NCBI GenBank assembly: GCA_943327755.2
Contig: CALPYF020000019.1
Span: forward strand, 15,292 to 79,291
Origin: Deinococcus hopiensis KR-140
GTDB lineage: Bacteria; Deinococcota; Deinococci; Deinococcales; Deinococcaceae
Direction of reading: 5' to 3'
DNA length: 64,000 nt
Part shown: positions 10,369 through 18,724 of the stretch, piece by piece
Layout of the letters: each line of letters opens with the position of its first letter
Numbering within the stretch: position 1 is the first letter of the stretch
Notes under the pieces: generated by a model
What the model saw: the letters and a program-made list of their open reading frames with translations, nothing else
The model's database searches: none
What the model was told of the DNA's origin: nothing
Translations under genes and position numbers: made by a program

Positions 10369-10884
10369 ATGACCGACCACGCCCTCTCCCGACACCTCTC
10401 GTACCTGCTGCGTCACGCCCCACACGAGGCCGGGCTGACCCTTGCGCCCGGCGCCTGGGTGCCGCTCGCGCCGCTGCTCACGCACCTGAACGTCACTCGC
10501 ACGCAGGTCGAGGCCGTCGTCGCGGGCAGCGACAAGCAACGCTTCAGCCTGCGCGGCGACCACATCCGCGCCAATCAGGGACACAGCGTGCCCGTCGACC
10601 TGCAACTCGAACCTGCCACGCCGCCCGCGCGGCTGTACCACGGCACGCACGCGGGCGCCATGGACGCCATCCGCGAGGGGGGACTGCGGCCCATGAACCG
10701 CCACCACGTCCACCTCTCGCCCGACCCTGACACTGCCCGGCGCGTCGGCGCGCGGCGCGGCTCCCCCATCATCCTCACCATCCGGGCAGGGGAGATGCAC
10801 CAAGCCGGGCATCTGTTCCTCGTCAGCGACAACGGCGTGTGGCTGGCGGACCGCGTGCCGCCCGCGTACATCGACGGTGCATAA
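10369..10884 (+). CDS. kptA: RNA 2'-phosphotransferase, KptA/Tpt1 family
   Basis: Transfers a 2'-phosphate from RNA to NAD, giving ADP-ribose 1'',2''-cyclic phosphate and nicotinamide. In eukaryotes this ends tRNA splicing; its bacterial substrate is unclear. The 171 residues match the family: SRHLSYLLRHAPHEAGLTL, a middle winged-helix part ending GDHIRANQGHSVPVDL, then LYHGTHAGAMDAIREGGLRPMNRHHVHLS, with the conserved arginines and histidines in place. CAGACT at 10357-10362 lies 6 nt before the ATG. Neighbouring NAD-related genes (sirtuin 450 bp downstream, macro domain at 37 kb) handle similar products. Confidence 0.93.
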   Translation: MTDHALSRHLSYLLRHAPHEAGLTLAPGAWVPLAPLLTHLNVTRTQVEAVVAGSDKQRFSLRGDHIRANQGHSVPVDLQLEPATPPARLYHGTHAGAMDAIREGGLRPMNRHHVHLSPDPDTARRVGARRGSPIILTIRAGEMHQAGHLFLVSDNGVWLADRVPPAYIDGA

Positions 10885-10948
10885 GACCCGAAAGTGCAGT
10901 CCGGTCTTTGCCGTGCTGGACGGCGGAAATCAGGTCGCCCGGCGGGGG

Positions 10949-10977
10949 TTGACGCGGCCTGCATACCGGGGTATTCT
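10949..10977 (+). promoter_or_regulatory. Strong sigma-A promoter upstream of a terminator hairpin
   Basis: TTGACG (10949-10954), a 17-bp spacer and TATTCT (10972-10977). It is among the best -35/-10 pairs in the window. The predicted start, about 10984, lies only a few bases before a terminator hairpin, and no gene begins until 11332. It lies in the 447-bp gap between kptA and the sirtuin. Confidence 0.7.
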
Positions 10978-10987
10978 TTTCTTATCA

Positions 10988-11020
10988 CCGCCGAAGAAGG
11001 CGGGTTTTTTGTTTTTTGGT
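10988..11020 (+). terminator. Intrinsic terminator with long T-tract
   Basis: CCGCC-GAAGAA-GGCGG followed by TTTTTTGTTTTTTGG. This is the most classical intrinsic terminator in the window. It could end kptA transcription (stop at 10884) or attenuate transcripts from the promoter at 10949-10977. Confidence 0.8.
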
Positions 11021-11040
11021 TGTTTTGCGCGTGGTTGCCC

Positions 11041-11261
11041 CACCCCTCAGCCTCCATCCCCAGGGGGGATGGGAGAGCCTACGTTGGCACTGGGCAAGAG
11101 TTTTTACTGCTGCGGCTTGCTCGCCGTGGGCGGTGACGGGTTCGGCCTCGACGCCATCCTGCCGCCCCGGTGGACGGCCCGCGCGCTTCGCGCACGACGG
11201 CCGGTGGTGGTCTGCGGTCGGGGCGTGGGTGGACGGTGTGCGCCGCTGAGCGACTTTTTTT
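11041..11261 (+). repeat. Dispersed intergenic repeat, copy A
   Basis: About 220 bp that align with 51041-51260. The best block is 26 identical bases beginning ACGTTGGCACTGGG at 11081; further matches are GGGCGGTGACGGG, TCGACGC.ATCCT, CCCGCGCGCTT.GCGCACGACGGCCGG and CCGCTGA.CGACTTT. It includes a GCGCG-CTT-CGCGC hairpin near 11190-11202. No protein is evident. It fills most of the gene-free stretch before the sirtuin. Confidence 0.8.
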
Positions 11262-11331
11262 CGGGTGGCTTCGGCTGGGGCTCGGGTCATCTGTGGGCGC
11301 GTGGGTTCCCGCTGCGGGCTACCCTGCCCTC

Positions 11332-12066
11332 ATGGATCTCGCTGCTGCCCGCGCCGCCCTGCACTCCGCCACCCGCGTTGCCGTGCTGACCGGCGCGGGC
11401 GTCAGTGCCGAGAGTGGCATCCCCACCTTCCTGGACGCGCAGACCGGACACTGGGCGCGCTTCCGGCCCGAGGACCTCGCCAGTCCGCCCGCGTACCGCC
11501 GCGACCCCGAGATGGTCTGGGAGTGGTACGCGGGCCGCTACCGCGACGTGCTGGCCGCGCAGCCGAACGGCGCGCACGACCTGCTGGCGCGGCTGGAGAC
11601 GCAGAAGGGGCCAGGGTTCTTCCTCGCCACCCAGAACGTGGACGGCCTGCACCACCGCGCGGGCAGCGGCACGCACGGCGGGCAGGTCGTGGAACTGCAC
11701 GGCAACCTCCTCAGCGGCCGGGACGAGGTGACGGGGCAGACGTTCCCCCTCGCCGCGCTCACGGAACTGGTCACGCCGCCCACCTCCCCGCTCGGGAACC
11801 GCATGCGGCCCAACGTCGTCTGGTTCGGCGAGTACCTGCCGGAGGATGCCCTGGAAGCCGCGCGGGATGCCTTTGCCGCCGCACAGGTCGCGCTGGTGAT
11901 CGGCACGAGCGGCGCCGTGTACCCCGCCGCCGGACTGGCCGCCGAGACCCTGCGGCGCGGCGGGATCGCCATCGAGATCAACCCCACCGAGACCGAGATC
12001 TCGCACCAGATGACCTACGTGGTGCGGGACGTCGCGTCACGTGGCCTCGCCGCGCTACTCGAATGA
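11332..12066 (+). CDS. Sirtuin (NAD-dependent protein deacylase), cysteine-free
   Basis: A 244-residue Sir2-family enzyme that would remove acyl groups from lysine using NAD. Visible motifs: GAGVSAESGIPTF (21-33), Y66-xx-R69 in VWEWYAGRYR as in desuccinylase-type sirtuins, TQNVDGLHHRAG (100-111), the catalytic histidine in ELHGN (H123), RPNVVWFGE and EINPTETE. The segment between ELHGN and RPNVVWFGE, which normally holds the four zinc cysteines, has none, and the whole protein has no cysteine. TACCCT at 11320-11325 lies 6 nt before the ATG. It overlaps the next gene by 4 bp. Confidence 0.92.
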   Translation: MDLAAARAALHSATRVAVLTGAGVSAESGIPTFLDAQTGHWARFRPEDLASPPAYRRDPEMVWEWYAGRYRDVLAAQPNGAHDLLARLETQKGPGFFLATQNVDGLHHRAGSGTHGGQVVELHGNLLSGRDEVTGQTFPLAALTELVTPPTSPLGNRMRPNVVWFGEYLPEDALEAARDAFAAAQVALVIGTSGAVYPAAGLAAETLRRGGIAIEINPTETEISHQMTYVVRDVASRGLAALLE

Positions 12067-12908
12067 AAGTCCACCCGCAGCGCAGCCACGTGAAAGGCAC
12101 GGCCAGCACCCCACCCGCCCCGGCACGCATCTGGGGCCTGCTCGCCAGCGAGGCCGACCGCGTGGTGCTGTTCCGGCGCGCCCCTACACGCTGGACGCGC
12201 GTGTACCTGTGGGACACCGCCACTGACACTCTGACGTCCGGATCGTGGTTCCACGGGCGGCTGTACGAGTGGATGAGCGACCTCTCGCCCGACGGCGAGC
12301 ACCTGCTGTACGCCGCGCGGAACGAATCGAAGCGGCAGCAGGCGCTGGCAATGGAACGCTACGGCGTCAGGATGTGGAGTTGGACGGCCCTGTCGAAACC
12401 GCCGCAGGTGCACGCCATCGGCCTGTGGAACGCCTCGGACGGCTGGAGCGGAGGCGGTGCGTTCCGGGACTCACGCACGATCCAGGTTAACCACACCGAC
12501 CTCCCGAAACAGCAACTGATCCGCCCGCCGGGGTTCACCATCGTGCCCACCCAGGGAAGGGAGCGGGTCGATACCGTCCTGCATGCCCTGCGCCGCACCG
12601 GCTGGCGCGTCACGCACGAGCCCGAGCGGTGGATCGGCATGGGTGAAGCGGACCCGTTCACCCTACGGAAGAGGTCGCTGGAACTGAATTTCATCAGTGA
12701 TCAGCGGTACCGCCGGTTCGTCCGGTACCGCTGGCTGGCGGAAGGCCCGGCACCCGATCTGGAGGGTACGACCTGGGCCGACCTCGATCGCCGTGGGCGG
12801 CTGCTGATCGCCCGCGCCGGACGCGTGTTCATCTGGCACGGGGGGCAGGAGGCGGAACTGGCGGACCTGAATGCCGACCAGCCGCCCCGTCCGGCTCAGC
12901 CTGCGTAG
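12063..12908 (+). CDS. Uncharacterised protein, possibly beta-propeller-like, coupled to the sirtuin
   Basis: A 281-residue protein starting in the ATGA overlap with the sirtuin stop, so the two are translationally coupled. I recognise no catalytic motif. The first half has strand-rich segments that resemble propeller blades: VVLFRRAPTRWTRVYLWDTATDTL, LSPDGEHLLYAARN and WTALSKPPQVHAIGLWNASDGW. The pattern reminds me of a conserved hypothetical family in other bacteria, but I cannot name a domain. The C-terminal part contains RRTGWRVTHEPERWIGMGE and a DLDRRGRLLIARAGRVFIW strand pair. It ends with a 13-bp tail-to-tail overlap with the next gene. Being in one operon with a sirtuin is the only clue to function. 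Confidence 0.75.
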   Translation: MKVHPQRSHVKGTASTPPAPARIWGLLASEADRVVLFRRAPTRWTRVYLWDTATDTLTSGSWFHGRLYEWMSDLSPDGEHLLYAARNESKRQQALAMERYGVRMWSWTALSKPPQVHAIGLWNASDGWSGGGAFRDSRTIQVNHTDLPKQQLIRPPGFTIVPTQGRERVDTVLHALRRTGWRVTHEPERWIGMGEADPFTLRKRSLELNFISDQRYRRFVRYRWLAEGPAPDLEGTTWADLDRRGRLLIARAGRVFIWHGGQEAELADLNADQPPRPAQPA

Positions 12909-13651
12909 GGGTTGGGTCGCGTGGCCTCCTGCGTGAGCCATTGCGCCCAGGTGCGGCCCACGCCGTTCAGGTCGGGGCGGGTGAGGGGCGTGAAGCGCCG
13001 CGCGGCGAGGACGGGCAGGACGCGGGTGCGGGCGCCGGTCGCGTCGGCCCAGGTGCGGGCCAGTTCCGACAGGGGAATGACCTGTGGCCCCACGATATCC
13101 GGCGCGCGGCCCTGTGGGGCACCCAGCGCGACCTGAGCGATCTGCGCGGCGGCAGCGTGGACGTCCACGGGCTGGAGGGGCAGGCCCGGCAGGGGCAACA
13201 GCGGCGCGCGGGTCAGGCGCGACAGCATGAACGCCACGAACTCGTGGAACTGCGTGGCGCGCACCACCGTGAACGGCACGCCGCCCGCCGTGACCAGCGC
13301 CTCGGCCTGGGTCTTGGCGCGGTAGTACGGGAACGCCCGCACCTGATCACACCCCACGATGCTGACATACACGACGTGCTGCACGCCCGCCTCCCGCGCC
13401 GCCGCGAGGAGCACGCTAGTCATCTCGACGTCCGCCTGGGGCCGCGACGGCTGGCTGGCCGCGTGAATGACGGTGTCCACGCCGCGCAGCGCCTCCACGA
13501 GGCCCACGCCGGTCTGCAGGTCACCCTGCCGGAACGCAGGGCGGGGGGCGGCGTGGCGGGACAGGACGCGCACGTCCGCGCGGCCCTCCAGGGCGGGCGT
13601 CAGGGCGCGGCCCAGTACGCCGCTGCCTCCGGTCACGAGGATCGTTGTCAT
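12896..13651 (-). CDS. NAD(P)-binding atypical SDR / NmrA-like protein
   Basis: A 251-residue Rossmann-fold protein. The dinucleotide motif GGSGVLGRAL is at the N-terminus (about 8-17), followed by VRVLSRHAAP, VDTVIHAASQP and VVYVSIVGCDQVRAFPYYRAKTQAE, where the YYRAK segment corresponds to the YxxxK of extended SDRs. Such proteins act on small metabolites, quinones or as redox sensors; the substrate is unknown. The start chosen has GGAGGCC 5-6 nt upstream; a longer frame reaches 13759 but lacks a ribosome site. The gene overlaps its convergent neighbour by 13 bp. Confidence 0.85.
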   Translation of the reverse strand: MTTILVTGGSGVLGRALTPALEGRADVRVLSRHAAPRPAFRQGDLQTGVGLVEALRGVDTVIHAASQPSRPQADVEMTSVLLAAAREAGVQHVVYVSIVGCDQVRAFPYYRAKTQAEALVTAGGVPFTVVRATQFHEFVAFMLSRLTRAPLLPLPGLPLQPVDVHAAAAQIAQVALGAPQGRAPDIVGPQVIPLSELARTWADATGARTRVLPVLAARRFTPLTRPDLNGVGRTWAQWLTQEATRPNPYAG

Positions 13652-13814
13652 GGGGTGGCCTCCAGCGGCGCGGAAAGGGGGAGAGGGGGCGTTGCTGCGT
13701 TCAGCAGACGCCATCGCGCGTGGCGGATTGTCCCCCGGCAGGTGTCTGATCTCCCCCACAGTCCTGGGGCGGGAGGGTGCTACGTTCAGGGTGGCCCGCT
13801 TCCGGGTGGGCCGA

Positions 13815-14026
13815 CTTCCTTCGGGGTGGGGTGGAATTCCCTACCGGCGGTGATGGCGTGAGCCTCAGCCCGCGAAGCCTGTGCAAATTGCACCACGCGC
13901 AGGCCCGATCCCGTGTAAATCGGGGGCCGACGGTGTTATGGCGTATAGAGACGCTCAGGCGGATCAAGAAAGGTGAGGGGCCGTCCCCGAGCCTGTGGCC
14001 CATTCAGTCCGGATGAGAGAAGGAGG
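13815..14026 (+). promoter_or_regulatory. FMN riboswitch (RFN element)
   Basis: The RFN signature is unmistakable: CTTCGGGGTGGGGTG, AATTCCCTACCGGCGGTGAT, AGCCCGCGAAGC, GGGGGCCGACGGTG and, closing the structure, AGTCCGGATGAGAGAAGGA at 14006-14024. It senses FMN and controls the ribD-ribE-ribBA-ribH genes that follow. GGAGG at 14022-14026 lies at the 3' end of the aptamer but 37 nt before the chosen ribD start. How switching works (termination or start masking) cannot be settled by eye. With upstream sequence it fills the 412-bp gap between 13651 and ribD. Confidence 0.97.
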
Positions 14027-14063
14027 AACGCTGCCTTGCCACCCCGGCGGGCGGCGACAGACC

Positions 14064-15167
14064 ATGTATGAATTGAATGCTCCACCCCCCGGGGTGGCGG
14101 CGGCCCTGCCGGTAGACGAGCAGTTCATGACGCTCGCGCTGGCGGAGGCTGCCAGAGGACTGGGCCGCACGGCGCCGAATCCCCCCGTGGGCTGCGTGAT
14201 CGTGCAAGGCGAGGACATGGTGGGTCGAGGCTTCCACCCGAGGGCCGGTGAGCCGCACGCGGAGGTGTTCGCCCTGCGGGATGCGGGTGAGCGGGCGCGC
14301 GGCGGGACAGCCTACGTGACGCTAGAACCGTGCAGTCACCACGGGCGCACGCCGCCCTGCGCGGACGCGCTGATCGCGGCGGGCGTGCGGCGCGTGGTCG
14401 TGGCGGCGCTGGACCCGAACCCGCTGGTGGCGGGACACGGCGTGCAGAAACTCCGCGGTGCTGGGATCGAGGTCACGGTGGGCGTGCTGGAAGCCGGGGC
14501 CGTCCGGCAGCAGGCGGGTTTCCGCAGTCTGATCGTGCGGGGTCGCCCGTGGGTGGTGGCGAAGTACGCCATGACCCTGGACGGCAAGGTGGCCGCACCC
14601 AGGGAGGGGAACGGAGTTGTGAGTGGCCTCAAGGCCCGTGCCCTTGCGATGCGCTGGCGTGACGAACTGGACGCCATCGCGGTCGGGAGCGGCACGCTTG
14701 AGCTGGATAATCCGGCCCTGACGACGCGTGGCGTGCCGGGTGGCCGTGACGCGCGCCCCGTGGTGTTCGACCGCCGAGCATTGAGCAATCCGCAGGCTCG
14801 CGTATGGCGGGAGGGGGCCGTTCTCATCTCCGGATTGAGGGCCGACACTGCGCGGCACGAGGCTGCTGGCATTACAGTACTTCGTCCGGAAGCACTCCCT
14901 GACGCGCTGACTGAGCTGGGCGAGCTGGATATCGGGACTCTCCTGCTGGAGGGCGGCCCGACCCTCCTGAGTGCCTTCCTCGCGCAGGGGCTGGTGGACG
15001 AGGTGCGGGTCTTTCTCTCCCCGAAACTCCTGGGCGCGGGCTTGAGCCCCCTGACCGGCCCCACGCGCCCCATGCACGCCGCGCAGGAATTGCACGAAGT
15101 CACCATCGAACCGCTCGGCCCGGACGTCCTGATCACCGGCCTGCTGCACGACATCCCGCGCGTCTAG
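14064..15167 (+). CDS. ribD: Riboflavin biosynthesis deaminase/reductase RibD
   Basis: Catalyses two steps: deamination of the pyrimidine intermediate from GTP and NADPH reduction of its ribosyl chain. The 367 residues are the normal length. The deaminase part has the zinc motifs PHAEVFAL and EPCSHHGRTPPCADAL; the reductase part begins near KYAMTLDGKVAAP and contains LLEGGPTLLSAFL. The start MYELNAP is chosen by length and position after the riboswitch; the in-frame GTG at 13995 and ATG at 14013 lie inside the aptamer and are unlikely. First gene of the rib cluster. Confidence 0.95.
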   Translation: MYELNAPPPGVAAALPVDEQFMTLALAEAARGLGRTAPNPPVGCVIVQGEDMVGRGFHPRAGEPHAEVFALRDAGERARGGTAYVTLEPCSHHGRTPPCADALIAAGVRRVVVAALDPNPLVAGHGVQKLRGAGIEVTVGVLEAGAVRQQAGFRSLIVRGRPWVVAKYAMTLDGKVAAPREGNGVVSGLKARALAMRWRDELDAIAVGSGTLELDNPALTTRGVPGGRDARPVVFDRRALSNPQARVWREGAVLISGLRADTARHEAAGITVLRPEALPDALTELGELDIGTLLLEGGPTLLSAFLAQGLVDEVRVFLSPKLLGAGLSPLTGPTRPMHAAQELHEVTIEPLGPDVLITGLLHDIPRV

Positions 15168-15175
15168 CTTTTTCT

Positions 15176-15198
15176 CCCTCCCCACCTGTGGGGGAGGG
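15176..15198. terminator. Hairpin between ribD and ribE
   Basis: CCCTCCCCAC and GTGGGGGAGGG form a 10-bp stem with one bulged G and a tiny loop, preceded by CTTTTTCT. It could attenuate between ribD and ribE or act as a terminator on the minus strand. Confidence 0.45.
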
Positions 15199-15250
15199 TT
15201 GGGGTGGGGGGGCGTGTGACCACCGCTTCCGCCCAATACGAGGTCAACAT

Positions 15251-15894
15251 ATGTTTACTGGAATCATCGAGCAGGTCGGGCAGATCGCCCGCACCACCGA
15301 GAACGAGGGGAACCTGACCGTCACCATCCAGCCCGCGCGCATGTGGGCGGACGTGGAACTGGGCGAGAGCATCGCCGTGAACGGCACCTGCCTGACCGTG
15401 ACCACCTGGGACGCGGCGGGCTTCACCGTGGACCTCAGCCGCGAGACGCTGGCCAAGACCGCCCCGCACTGGCGGGAGGGTACGAAGGTGAATCTGGAGC
15501 GCGCCATGACCGCCCACGCGCGCTTCGGCGGGCACGTGGTCAGCGGGCACGTGGACGGCGTGGGCACGGTCCTGCGCGTGGACGCCCAGCCCGGCGCGTA
15601 CACCATGACCGTGCGCGCCGCGCCGCACCTCGCGCGGTACCTCGTGCCGAAGGGCAGCGTCACCGTGGACGGCGTGAGCCTCACCGTCGTGGATGCCGGT
15701 GGCCCGGCGGGCAGCCGCGCGGACCTGCGCCCGGACGAGTTCACGCTGTGGCTCGTGCCGCACACCCTGGAGGTCACCACGCTGCACACCTGGGCGGCGG
15801 GCACGCAGGTGAATCTGGAAGCGGATCAGATGGCCAAGTACGTCGAGCGACTGATCCTGATGCGCGACTGGACGCCTGAACAGGAGGTGACGGT

Positions 15895-15898
<4 letters not shown>
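15251..15898 (+). CDS. ribE: Riboflavin synthase, alpha chain
   Basis: Joins two molecules of 6,7-dimethyl-8-ribityllumazine to give riboflavin. The 215 residues have the internal duplication of the family: MFTGIIEQVG at the start with SIAVNGTCLTVTTW, then the second barrel with SGHVDGVGTVLRV and VTVDGVSLTVVDAG. GAGGTCAA lies about 4-10 nt before the ATG. The gene ends in a 4-bp ATGA overlap with ribBA. A loop PAGSRADLRPDE in the second half is slightly longer than usual. Confidence 0.96.
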
Positions 15899-17100
<1,202 letters not shown>

Positions 17101-17109
17101 GCGGCGGAG

Positions 17110-17228
17110 AACCCCTCAGTCCGCTGCGCGGCCAGCTCCCCTCCCTGCGGGCTCTACGAGTCAAGGGGAGCCAATGACACCAACATGCCTCCCCTTAAGG
17201 GGAGGTGCCCCGAAGGGGCGGAGGGGTT
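17110..17228. repeat. Palindromic element between ribBA and ribH
   Basis: The 149-bp gap between ribBA and ribH contains nested inverted repeats: outer AACCCCTC (17110) with GAGGGGTT (17221), GCTCCCCT (17135) with AGGGGAGC (17164), a perfect 18-bp palindrome CCTCCCCTTAAGGGGAGG (17188-17205), and GCCCCGAAGGGGC (17207-17219). It looks like a small dispersed palindrome, and in RNA it would be highly structured. Confidence 0.65.
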
Positions 17229-17249
17229 GCCCTCCGAAGGAGCATCACC

Positions 17250-17714
17250 ATGAACCGAATCGAAGCCAATCTGCTCGCCACCGACCTGAAGTTCGCCGTT
17301 GTCAGTACCCGCTGGAATCACCTGATCGTGGATCGTCTGGTGGAGGGGGCGGAGCTGGCGTTCGTGCAGCACGGCGGGAAGACCGAGAACCTGGATCATT
17401 TCCTCGCGCCGGGCAGTTACGAGGTGCCGCTGATTGCCCGCAAGCTGGCGGAGAGCGGGAAGTATGACGCGGTGGTGTGCCTGGGGGCCGTCATCAAGGG
17501 CGACACGGATCACTACGATTTCGTGGCGGGCGGCGCGGCGAACGGCATCCTGAACACCAGTCTGCACACGGGGGTGCCGGTGGCGTTCGGCGTGCTGACG
17601 ACCGATACGGTCGAGCAGGCCCTGAACCGCGCCGGGATCAAGGCGGGGAACAAGGGCGCCGAGGCGGTGCTGGCGATGATCGAGACCGTGAACCTGCTGC
17701 GGCAGATCGGGTAA
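17250..17714 (+). CDS. ribH: 6,7-dimethyl-8-ribityllumazine synthase
   Basis: Condenses the butanone phosphate with the ribitylamino pyrimidine; product goes to RibE. The 154 residues contain the conserved FAVVSTRWNHLIVDRLVEGA, APGSYEVPLIARKLAESG, CLGAVIKGDTDHYDFVA with the catalytic histidine, and FGVLTTDTVEQALNRAG followed by GNKGAEAV. GAAGGAG lies 9 nt before the ATG. A palindromic element separates it from ribBA, so its expression may be set apart from the first three genes. Confidence 0.97.
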   Translation: MNRIEANLLATDLKFAVVSTRWNHLIVDRLVEGAELAFVQHGGKTENLDHFLAPGSYEVPLIARKLAESGKYDAVVCLGAVIKGDTDHYDFVAGGAANGILNTSLHTGVPVAFGVLTTDTVEQALNRAGIKAGNKGAEAVLAMIETVNLLRQIG

Positions 17715-17770
17715 GCGGGCAGTGCGGGGCGCGGGTGGGGGAGACTCCGGCCCGTGCCCCGTGCCCGTCA

Positions 17771-17922
17771 TGCGGATTCCGTTTGTTTCGTTGACAGATC
17801 GGAACACCACCGATCTGTCAACTCCACGTCCGGAACCCGTTTCTCTCCTCCTCGCTCTGCTGCGCAGCTCTCCGAGTCCGCTCGAGTTGAAAGGTTTTGC
17901 AAACCTTTCAACCAGAGTCCTG
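17771..17922. repeat. Small dispersed repeat (SNR-like), copy 1
   Basis: About 150 bp nearly identical to 30790-30921. It starts GCGGATTCCGTTTGTTTCG and ends AACCAGAGTCC. Inside is a perfect 12-bp inverted repeat TTGACAGATCGG...CCGATCTGTCAA (17791-17821) and a second one, TTGAAAGGTTT.. AAACCTTTCAA (about 17887-17911). It lies between the convergent stops of ribH and the creatininase-like gene. It is of the kind of small non-coding repeats described in Deinococcus genomes. Confidence 0.85.
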
Positions 17923-17923
17923 A

Positions 17924-18625
17924 TCAGGCCCAGCCGCTGTCCAGCAGCGCGCGGGTCTCGGCGACGGCTTCCTGCCAGATGAGCTGCATCTCGCGGTCGG
18001 GGCGGCGGTGCAGGCCGCCGTAGTTGCCGTCGCCCAGCACCTCGCGCACCCTCGCGGGGGACAGCTGGCGCAGCGCGGCGACGTCCACCATGGGTTTGCG
18101 TTCCTCGGGGGCCGCGACGCCGTCCAGGCGGGTCCAGGGGAAGTTCTCCATCCAGCTGGCGTGGCTGGCCAGGGGGTCCACGCGCTGGACGGCGGCCCAG
18201 GTGCGGGGTGCGTTCCACCAATTGTGCCACTGCACGCGCGCGTCCGGGTGCCGGGCCAGCCACTCGCCCAGCCAGCCCTGCCCCGGCGTGTTCCCGCCGT
18301 GCCCGTTCACGATCAGGATGCGCCGGAAGCCCTGCTCGTGCAGGCCGCTCAGCAGGTCGTCGAGCAGATTCAGGTACGTGCTCACCCGCAGGCTGAGGGT
18401 GCCCGGGTACGCCGCGAACGTCGGCGTGATGCCGTACGGCAGGGCGGGGAACACCGGAACGCCGCTGCCGTCGGCGGCCTCGCGTGCCACCCGTTCGGCC
18501 AGCAGCGTGTCCGTCGCGAGGCTGAGGGTCGCGTGCTGCTCGGTGCAGCCCAGCGGGAGGACGCAGCGGTCCTCGCGGGTCAGCAGGTCCTCGACCATGC
18601 CCCAGTTCATCCCCTGAATGTGCAT
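17924..18625 (-). CDS. Creatininase family protein
   Basis: A 233-residue amidohydrolase-like metalloprotein. The family motifs are visible: LPLGCTEQHATLSLATDTL (about 23-41), with the Glu/His/Asp metal ligands, PALPYGITPTFAAYPGTLSL, and IVNGHGGNTPG. Members include creatininase, the FAPy deformylase ArfB of archaeal riboflavin synthesis, and MftE peptidase. The position next to the rib genes makes a link to riboflavin tempting, but it is on the other strand and bacteria do not need ArfB, so that is only a guess. CATAAT (18633-18638) is 7 nt from the ATG. Confidence 0.85.
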   Translation of the reverse strand: MHIQGMNWGMVEDLLTREDRCVLPLGCTEQHATLSLATDTLLAERVAREAADGSGVPVFPALPYGITPTFAAYPGTLSLRVSTYLNLLDDLLSGLHEQGFRRILIVNGHGGNTPGQGWLGEWLARHPDARVQWHNWWNAPRTWAAVQRVDPLASHASWMENFPWTRLDGVAAPEERKPMVDVAALRQLSPARVREVLGDGNYGGLHRRPDREMQLIWQEAVAETRALLDSGWA

Positions 18626-18724
18626 GGGTCACATTATGGCACCGTTCACGCTGGCCCGGCTGCCCACCGCGCCACCCGGAACGGAACAGGCCGGAGCACT
18701 GGCCCCGGCCTGCCCTGCCTGCGG

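Noticed and set aside
8766..10730. A 654-codon open frame on the plus strand
   Set aside because: It is the antisense shadow of the M32 carboxypeptidase and runs into kptA; the composition (Arg/Pro/Gln/His) is typical of such shadows.
11332..12908. A SIR2-type antiphage defence operon
   Set aside because: The sirtuin is a stand-alone deacylase type with class III signatures, and the partner has no nuclease, NTPase or membrane-pore feature. Context shows no other defence genes.
17924..18625. An archaeal-type ArfB step of riboflavin synthesis
   Set aside because: The creatininase-like gene is next to the rib genes but on the opposite strand with its own promoter, and the bacterial RibA route is complete.
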